Source: Pseudomonadota bacterium (lineage in GTDB: Bacteria; Pseudomonadota; Alphaproteobacteria; Ferrovibrionales; Ferrovibrionaceae). Taken from it: a DNA stretch of 10,627 nucleotides. This document shows, in pieces, positions 5,903-10,627 of this stretch. A program made the translations under genes and the position numbers. The notes under the pieces are model-generated. The model had not been told where the DNA came from, did not search any database, and was given only the letters and a program-made list of their open reading frames with translations. Numbering within the stretch: position 1 is the stretch's first letter; the number at the start of each line of letters is the position of its first letter. The DNA lies in NCBI GenBank assembly GCA_023434425.1, contig JAEYSS010000173.1:1-10627 (forward strand), read 5' to 3'.

Positions 5903-6421
5903 ATGTCCATGCCCGCAACCGTTTCGGCTCCCGCTCTGCCCGCCACCACCGACAAGGCCGGCGCGGTTCTCGGCGGCAGCCAGGAAGTGCTCACCTTCAC
6001 CATCGGTGACCAGAATTACGGCCTCGATCTGCTCAGCGTGCGCGAAATCCGCGCCTGGACCGATGTGACGCCGCTGCCCAACACCCCGCCTTTCGTGCGC
6101 GGTGTGATCAACCTGCGCGGCGCCGTGGTGCCGATTTTCGATCTTCGCGTCCGCCTCGGTGGCGGCGTGACCCAGGCGACCAGCGCCAATGTCGTCATCG
6201 TCGTCGAGATCGGCAGCGAGTCTGTCGGCCTGCTGGTCGATACCGTGTCGGATATTCTCGCGCTCGATGCGTCTGCCCTGCAGCCGGTGCCGGCCACGGC
6301 CGCCGATGAGGAACACATGTTCCTCAGCGCGCTGGCCACCCATGAAGACCGCATGGTCGCGCTGATCGACGTGAACCGCCTGTTCAGCCGCGGCGTGCCG
6401 TCGGTGCCTGCCGCCGCCTGA
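5903..6421 (+). CDS. cheW: CheW-type chemotaxis coupling protein
   Basis: CheW links methyl-accepting receptors to the kinase CheA in the polar signalling array. The 172 residues hold one CheW domain (about 27-160). Visible signatures are VLTFTIGDQNYGLDLLSVREIR (29-50) and FVRGVINLRGAVVPIFDLRVRLG (64-86, with R66, G67, N70 and G73). After these come the usual VGLLVDTVSDIL, then a C-terminal MVALIDVNRLF. A low-complexity Ala/Pro-rich stretch of about 25 residues precedes the domain. Translation could start at ATG 5903 or ATG 5909; the only Shine-Dalgarno-like sequence is a weak AGAAAG about nine bases before 5903. The gene stands alone, between a 299-bp leader and a strong terminator, with no cheA, cheY or cheB beside it. 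A receptor gene follows 2.4 kb downstream on the same strand. It may be one of several CheW paralogues in the genome. Confidence 0.93.
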   Translation: MSMPATVSAPALPATTDKAGAVLGGSQEVLTFTIGDQNYGLDLLSVREIRAWTDVTPLPNTPPFVRGVINLRGAVVPIFDLRVRLGGGVTQATSANVVIVVEIGSESVGLLVDTVSDILALDASALQPVPATAADEEHMFLSALATHEDRMVALIDVNRLFSRGVPSVPAAA

Positions 6422-6445
6422 GCGGCTGCATCATACAGCTTTCGG

Positions 6446-6475
6446 AAGAGGCGCCCGAAAGGCGCCTCTTTTTTG
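6446..6475 (+). terminator. Rho-independent terminator of cheW
   Basis: AAGAGGCGCC (6446-6455) pairs perfectly with GGCGCCTCTT (6461-6470) around a CGAAA loop, followed by T residues to 6474. It lies 25 bp after the cheW stop. The stem begins with A's, so it could also end transcripts arriving from the right, but those would first have to read through the repeat region. Confidence 0.93.
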
Positions 6476-6575
6476 TTGGGTGCGGTTCCGGCTTGCGCCT
6501 GAGACAGGACGCTGCGGCCTCGGACAGAAGAAAGACAGTTCGCGCGGCAGTGCCGCCATCTCGCCTTTGAATTTG

Positions 6576-6603
6576 CCTGCTTTTGTGCTAATATTCCTAT
6601 ATC
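6576..6603 (+). promoter_or_regulatory. Possible extended -10 promoter in gene-free region
   Basis: TTGAAT is followed after 16 bases by TAATAT, and a TG lies one base upstream of the -10, the extended -10 pattern. Each hexamer matches consensus at four of six positions. It points right, away from cheW and toward the convergent MFS gene, with no open gene in its path. A transcript would be non-coding or antisense to the MFS 3' end. Confidence 0.3.
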
Positions 6604-6713
6604 GGGCCATCCGTTCGCATGCTCTTGCGGCCACGGCCTCGCGGCTCCAAGCCGCCGCTGTTGGACATCGTTGACAGGAAAATCAATGACTTGGCATATG
6701 ACGCCAAGGGTTT

Positions 6714-6836
6714 AGCGGGACAGAACAGGCTGAAACGGGACAGAACAGGCTGAAACGGGACGGAACGGGATTTAACAGGACGGAACGGGCCTTCAATGGG
6801 ACGCAACGGGCCTCGAATGGGACGTCACAGGGCGCC
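6714..6836. repeat. Six degenerate tandem repeats of 20-21 bp
   Basis: Units are 6714-6733, 6734-6753, 6754-6773 (20 bp each), then 6774-6794, 6795-6815 and 6816-6836 (21 bp each). The shared core is roughly AACGGGACGGAACGGG plus a four- or five-base tail. Units 1 and 2 are identical except for one base; divergence grows to the right. Within each unit there is a shorter internal echo of the ACGGG/ACGGA pentamer. The mix of 20 and 21 bp breaks any reading frame, so it is not a coding repeat. It ends 25 bp before the MFS stop codon. Confidence 0.9.
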
Positions 6837-6861
6837 AACCGGCCCGGACCGCCTGCCGCGA

Positions 6862-8496
6862 CTAGTGCAGTTCCGGATTGTCCTTGATCAGGATGTCTTC
6901 CCGCGGCGGCACGGTCTGGCGCTCGATCCAGCGATGCACGCGCGGGCCTTCGCCCTGATGCAGTTTGCGCAGCAGTTCCATCACCTCGGCATCCGCCTTG
7001 GTGCGCCGCGAATTATGCCGGATGTAATCCAGCCAGGTCGGCACGTGATAGGACTCGGTCCAGAGTTCGGTATCCTCGACATGGCGCAGCAGGGCCCAGC
7101 GCTGGGCGCCGTCGCGCAGGCGGATCTGGCGGCGGCGGGTCATGACGGCGAGGAATTCGGTCACGTCCTCGTAGCGGATGCGATATTCCACCATCACGAA
7201 AATCGGCCCGCTCTGCGGCTTGATGTCCAGCCCGGTCGCCGGCGCCTGGAACTGGCCGAGCGGGTCGAGATCGACCGAGACGATATTCTGTAATGTGAAG
7301 CGGAAGCCGGCGGCGGCGCAGAGCAGCAGTCCCAGCCCGCCCGCGACCAGCGCGGTCGACACGCCATGGGCATCGGCGAGCGAACCCCAGAGCCAGCTGC
7401 CGATGGCGAGGCCGCCGAAATTGGTCATCTGGTAGAGCGCGATGGCGCGGCCGACGACCCAGCGCGGCGCCGAGAGCTGCACCGAGATATTGAACAGCGA
7501 AAGTGCAATCACCCAGCAGGCGCCGGCCGGGATCAGCGCGGCGAAGCTGAGGTAGATATTGGTGCTGAGGCCGAGCGTGACGGTGGCGGCCATCGAGATC
7601 AGGCAGGCCAGCCGCGTGAGAGTTTCGTCCGCCAGCATGCGGCGCACGTGTGCATTGATCAGCGCGCCCAGAATGGCGCCGATGCCGAAGGTGCCGAGCA
7701 GGCCGCCATAGGTCAGCGCGCCGGCGCCCAGCAGGTCGCGCGCGACGATGGGCAGCAGGGCGAGCACCGACACCGCGCAGGAGCTGAACAGGATGGTCCT
7801 GAACAGCACCACCATGATCTGCGGCGACATCGACACATAACGCAGCCCGGCCGACATGGCACTGAGGAAGTCTTCGCGCGGCAGATCCGATTTCGCGGTG
7901 TCGGGTTTCCACCTGGCCAGAACCCAGATGATCGGCAGATAGGTGGCGGCGTTGAACAGGAAGGACAGCGTGGCGCCGAGCGCGGCGACGATGGTGCCGC
8001 CAATGGCGGGACCGATGCTGCGGGTGACGTTGAAGCCCATGTTGTTGAGGATGACGGCGGCCGAGAGCGTGTCGCGCGGCACGGTGTCGCGCACGCTGGC
8101 CTGCCAGGACGGATTGTTGATCGCGGCGCCGGTGCCGATCAGGAAGGTCAGCCCGAGCAGCATCCACGGCGTGATCCAGTCGAAATACACCGCGGCGGCG
8201 AGGAGGAGGGAAAAGACCAGCATCGCGACCTGGGCGCCGAGCATGACCAGGCGGCGGTCGAAATTGTCGGCCAGCGCGCCGGCGGCGAGCGCAAACAGCA
8301 TGACCGGCAGCGCATTCATGCCCTGCACCAGCGCCACCAGGCCGGCGGACCCGCTGATGGTCATCATCACCCAGCTGGCGCCGATGGTCTGAACCTGCAC
8401 GCCGATATTGGAGATCAGCGACGCCGTCCAGAACAGCCGGAAGGTCCGGTGCTGGAAGGGGGCAAACGTACCGACCGGGGGAGGGGCTGAACTCAT
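6862..8496 (-). CDS. MFS transporter, MFS_3 (PF05977) type with C-terminal soluble domain
   Basis: A 544-residue major facilitator of the MFS_3/'transmembrane secretion effector' family, related to the enterobactin exporter EntS. Most characterised relatives export siderophores or drugs; the substrate here is unknown. About 12 hydrophobic helices fill residues 20-405. MFS motif A is GALADNFDRR (73-82), and the family signature WQASVRDTVPRDTLSAA...RSIGPAIGG (131-167) follows. After the last helix, residues 431-525 (VMVEYRIRYEDVTEFLAVM...HVEDTELWTESYHVPTWLDYIRH) form a ferredoxin-like domain resembling antibiotic biosynthesis monooxygenases, seen in many family members and presumably cytoplasmic. 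The ATG at 8496 has only a weak CAGG-like Shine-Dalgarno. A TATAGT -10-like hexamer lies upstream (8571-8576) without a good -35. Convergent with cheW and divergent from the receptor; apparently monocistronic. Confidence 0.92.
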   Translation of the reverse strand: MSSAPPPVGTFAPFQHRTFRLFWTASLISNIGVQVQTIGASWVMMTISGSAGLVALVQGMNALPVMLFALAAGALADNFDRRLVMLGAQVAMLVFSLLLAAAVYFDWITPWMLLGLTFLIGTGAAINNPSWQASVRDTVPRDTLSAAVILNNMGFNVTRSIGPAIGGTIVAALGATLSFLFNAATYLPIIWVLARWKPDTAKSDLPREDFLSAMSAGLRYVSMSPQIMVVLFRTILFSSCAVSVLALLPIVARDLLGAGALTYGGLLGTFGIGAILGALINAHVRRMLADETLTRLACLISMAATVTLGLSTNIYLSFAALIPAGACWVIALSLFNISVQLSAPRWVVGRAIALYQMTNFGGLAIGSWLWGSLADAHGVSTALVAGGLGLLLCAAAGFRFTLQNIVSVDLDPLGQFQAPATGLDIKPQSGPIFVMVEYRIRYEDVTEFLAVMTRRRQIRLRDGAQRWALLRHVEDTELWTESYHVPTWLDYIRHNSRRTKADAEVMELLRKLHQGEGPRVHRWIERQTVPPREDILIKDNPELH

Positions 8497-8870
8497 TGGC
8501 CTGGGATGCTGGTGCGCGGGAAAAGCGTAGAGGGGCGATGAGGCGCTGAATTTCTGCCTAGTGTCTGAAAACTATAGCTGATTGTCGTGGATGGGGAGGC
8601 GTGCCGTGCCGCACGGCATGTTTTTCTTGCTGCCCCCGCGCCGGCCTGTCGCCGTTGCCGCTTCGGTTGCGGTCTGATGGTGCGGGCTAAGTACATGCTC
8701 CGTATACAATTCTATCCGCGAGTGTGCAGGTGCAGCAATTCAGGCCGGCCGGGAAGCGCCACCTTCGTCCGCGCGTTCCGGGGTGTACGTTTATTAATCC
8801 CACATATCAAAGATTTATGAGAAGATGACCGTAAGGCACGGTCTCGTCGATACATAAGGGGGGAAATCCC
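8497..8870. other. 374-bp divergent spacer between MFS transporter and chemoreceptor
   Basis: No gene supported; open frames on both strands lack coding character. It must hold the promoters of both flanking genes. I see a TATAGT -10-like hexamer on the minus strand (8571-8576) for the transporter, an AT-rich patch (8790-8820) upstream of the receptor, and an inverted repeat GACCGT/ACGGTC (8827-8843) in the receptor leader. There is also a terminator-like hairpin (8602-8625) and a relic GTCGTGGATGG (8584-8594) identical to the arm of palindromic repeat copy A. No clear flagellar sigma28 or sigma54 promoter was found. Confidence 0.5.
8602..8625 (+). terminator. Terminator-like hairpin with no upstream gene
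   Basis: TGCCGTG (8602-8608) pairs with CACGGCA (8612-8618) around CCG, then TG and five T residues follow. It has the form of a plus-strand intrinsic terminator, yet the nearest upstream gene (the transporter) runs on the other strand. It may end a short RNA or antisense transcript, or be a chance structure. Confidence 0.45.
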
Positions 8871-10627
8871 ATGGCTTTCGCGTCGAACCTCAAAATCGGC
8901 CCACGGGTACTCGCTGTCGTTGCGCTGCTGGCCATTGCCGCCGCCGCCATCGGCACCATGGGCGTCATTTCCCTCGACCGTTTCGAACGCCAGACCAATG
9001 TCATGGAAAGCATCGCCAAGCAGACCCAGTATGGCGAGCGGCTCAATGCCCTGGTCTATGCGGTAGTGATGGATTCGCGCGGTGTCTACATGTCGGCCGA
9101 TGCCAATGCGGCCAAGCCCTTTGCTGCCGGGATCACGCGCTTCACCGGTCAGATGGAGACCGTGCTGAAGGACTGGGCGGCCCTGCTCGGTCCGGAAGCC
9201 GGCAACAGCGACGAGGCCAAGCAGTTCATCGCCACGGTCAACCAGTTCATCCAGTTCCGGCGTGAGCTGGCGCGGCTCGGCCTCGAAGGCAAGCCGGGCG
9301 AGGCCCGCACATACGGCGACAACGACACCAACCGTGCCAACCGCCAGGCTGTCAACCGGCTGATCGACGGCATCACCAAGCGCAATTCCGAACGCGTGAT
9401 CGAAGTCAGCAGCGGCCTGACAGCCTATTACAACGCGCAGCGTCCGCTGCTGATCATGGTTACGGTGGCGGCGATTGCGGTCTCGGTGGCGCTGGCGCTC
9501 TATATCGTGATCGCGACGCTGACGCGGCCGATCAGCCGTATCACCGGCGTGATGAACACGCTGGCGACCGGCAATACCGGTGTTGCCGTCACCGGCAGCG
9601 AGCGTCGCGACGAGATCGGCGAAATGGCCAAGGCCGTGCAGGTCTTCAAGGACAGCATGATCGCCCGCGAGGCGGCCGAAACCGAAATCGCGCAGCAGCG
9701 CGAAGCCACCGAGCAGCGCCGCATCGAAGCGGCGGCACGCGAGAAGGCCGCCGGCGAGGAAATCGCCGCCCTGGTCAACAAGGTGGCGCAGGGCGATCTG
9801 AGCGGCAGGATCAGCGAAAGCGGCAAGGATGGATTCTTCCTGTCGACCAGCCAGGAACTGAACCGCCTGGCGGCCACGCTGCAGACCATGGCCGGCGAGC
9901 TGGCCGAGGTGATGGGCGCGATGGCGCATGGCGATGTCACGCGCAGCGTGCGCGGCGAGTATCACGGCGTGTTCGGCCAGCTGAAAGCCAGCGCCAACGG
10001 CATGGCTGAACGGCTGCGCGATTTCGCCGGTCGCCTGACCCAGACGGCGCAATCGGTGAAGGTGGCATCCGACGAAATCTCCACCGGCAGCCAGGATCTG
10101 GCCAGCCGCACGGAATCGCAGGCCGCCAGCATCGAAGAGACCGCCGCTTCGATGCATGAGATCACCGCCACGGTGAAGCAGAATGCCGACAATGCCCAGG
10201 CCGCCAACCAGCTCGCCGTCGCGGCGCGCGACACCGCCGAAAAGGGTGGCAACGTGGTGGCCGATGCGGTCACGGCGGTGACGCAGATCGAGGAAAGCGC
10301 GCGCAAGATCAGCGACATTGTCGGGCTGATCGACGAGATCGCTTTCCAGACCAACCTGCTCGCGTTGAATGCGTCGGTCGAAGCGGCACGTGCCGGCGAA
10401 GCCGGCAAAGGCTTTGCGGTGGTGGCGCAGGAAGTGCGTGCGCTCGCGCAGCGCTCGGCCAATGCCAGCAAGGACATCAAGGCGCTGATCACGGACTCGA
10501 ATGCACAGGTGAAAACCGGCGCCTCGCTGGTCAATCAGACCGGTGGTTCGCTGACCGAGATCGTCAACGCCATCAAGAAAGTGAGCGATATCGTCGCCGA
10601 GATCGCTGCCGCCAGCCGCGAGCAGGC
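8871..10627 (+). CDS. Methyl-accepting chemotaxis protein with three HAMP-like units, C-terminus cut by window edge
   Basis: A transmembrane chemoreceptor; 585 codons are present and the frame is open to the right edge. TM1 is about residues 13-35 and TM2 about 193-217. Between them lies a helical periplasmic sensor of about 155 residues, probably a four-helix bundle; its ligand is unknown. HAMP1 begins at TRPISRI (218) and contains DEIGEM (247-252). A charged helical linker follows (264-297), then two further HAMP-like units beginning near AQGDL (306-310) and AHGDV (352-356). The signalling domain starts around 390 and holds methylation-type segments (ESQAASIEETAASMHEI) and the highly conserved tip IDEIAFQTNLLALNASVEAARAGEAGKGFAVVAQEVR (487-523). 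By comparison with Tsr-type receptors roughly 50 residues are missing. AAGGGGGG (8856-8863) precedes the ATG by seven bases. Its partner could be the CheW encoded at 5903-6421. Confidence 0.95.
   Translation, partial: MAFASNLKIGPRVLAVVALLAIAAAAIGTMGVISLDRFERQTNVMESIAKQTQYGERLNALVYAVVMDSRGVYMSADANAAKPFAAGITRFTGQMETVLKDWAALLGPEAGNSDEAKQFIATVNQFIQFRRELARLGLEGKPGEARTYGDNDTNRANRQAVNRLIDGITKRNSERVIEVSSGLTAYYNAQRPLLIMVTVAAIAVSVALALYIVIATLTRPISRITGVMNTLATGNTGVAVTGSERRDEIGEMAKAVQVFKDSMIAREAAETEIAQQREATEQRRIEAAAREKAAGEEIAALVNKVAQGDLSGRISESGKDGFFLSTSQELNRLAATLQTMAGELAEVMGAMAHGDVTRSVRGEYHGVFGQLKASANGMAERLRDFAGRLTQTAQSVKVASDEISTGSQDLASRTESQAASIEETAASMHEITATVKQNADNAQAANQLAVAARDTAEKGGNVVADAVTAVTQIEESARKISDIVGLIDEIAFQTNLLALNASVEAARAGEAGKGFAVVAQEVRALAQRSANASKDIKALITDSNAQVKTGASLVNQTGGSLTEIVNAIKKVSDIVAEIAAASREQ

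Larger units (their letters stand above)
6476..6861. other. 386-bp gene-free stretch between convergent cheW and MFS genes
   Basis: No gene supported. It contains a plus-strand promoter-like sequence (TTGAAT, 16 bases, TAATAT preceded by TG; about 6576-6603), a consensus TTGACA (6671-6676) without a good -10, and a six-pair inverted repeat CTTGGC/GCCAAG (6690-6708). The tandem repeat array at 6714-6836 occupies the right end. Short open frames here change frame through the repeats and have no credible ribosome binding site. No clear intrinsic terminator is seen for the MFS gene. Confidence 0.6.

Noticed and set aside
6597..6806. Small minus-strand open frame of 69 codons through the tandem repeats
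   Set aside because: The 20-bp units shift the frame from one repeat to the next, so no peptide repeat is maintained; no good ribosome binding site was seen.
6714..6836. CRISPR array
   Set aside because: Units are directly abutting and degenerate, with no unique spacers between them and no cas genes nearby.
7366..8490. 374-codon plus-strand open frame antisense to the MFS transporter
   Set aside because: Composition of Glu/Gln/Arg/His repeats typical of antisense of a hydrophobic protein; no ribosome binding site or domain.
8587..8820. 77-codon plus-strand open frame in the divergent spacer
   Set aside because: It reads through the terminator-like hairpin, has a Cys/Arg-rich random-looking product and lacks a ribosome binding site.
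8712..10157. 481-codon minus-strand open frame antisense to the chemoreceptor
   Set aside because: High-GC shadow frame; His/Asp/Gly-rich composition, no family signature, and the opposite strand encodes an unmistakable receptor.

Overview
The window is a GC-rich stretch of chromosome (roughly 60-65% by eye), most likely from an alphaproteobacterium. The evidence is the gcvT-gcvH-gcvPA order with a split P-protein, a tandem glycine riboswitch, an Mpo1-like membrane protein, the GTCATGCCCGGGC-type palindromic intergenic repeat familiar from alphaproteobacterial genomes, and an alphaproteobacterial-style chemoreceptor. A Rhodospirillales-like host is my guess; genus is not assignable. There is no rRNA, tRNA, transposase, phage or CRISPR signal.

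Region 1 (1-2163, minus strand) is the glycine cleavage operon. A promoter candidate at 2136-2163 leads into a tandem glycine riboswitch (1912-2116). Then come gcvT (TTG start), gcvH and the 5' part of gcvPA, which runs off the left edge. Glycine sensed in the leader should set expression of the enzymes that degrade it.

Region 2 (2164-5603, plus strand) begins with an Mpo1/DUF962 membrane protein whose putative promoter carries a perfect DnaA-box 9-mer. Next is a pair of palindromic repeat elements in opposite orientation. These lie just ahead of a two-gene unit: a long-form cyclase-family hydrolase (PF04199) and a ThDP-dependent enzyme of the 'acetolactate synthase large subunit-like' group. 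The pair looks like a small catabolic module, hydrolysis followed by 2-oxo acid chemistry; the substrate is unknown.

Region 3 (5604-6861) holds a 299-bp leader with several hairpins, a stand-alone cheW and its strong intrinsic terminator. After that comes a gene-free stretch with a possible promoter and six degenerate tandem repeats of 20-21 bp.

Region 4 (6862-10627) has an MFS_3-type exporter with a C-terminal soluble domain (minus strand). A 374-bp divergent spacer with an orphan terminator-like hairpin separates it from a methyl-accepting chemotaxis protein (plus strand, cut by the right edge). That receptor carries three HAMP-like units.

Most of the window is ordinary metabolism and chemotaxis. 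The stretches least explained by known features are the tandem repeat array (6714-6836), the structured cheW leader (5730-5833), the orphan hairpin at 8602-8625, and the unassigned chemistry of the cyclase/ThDP pair.
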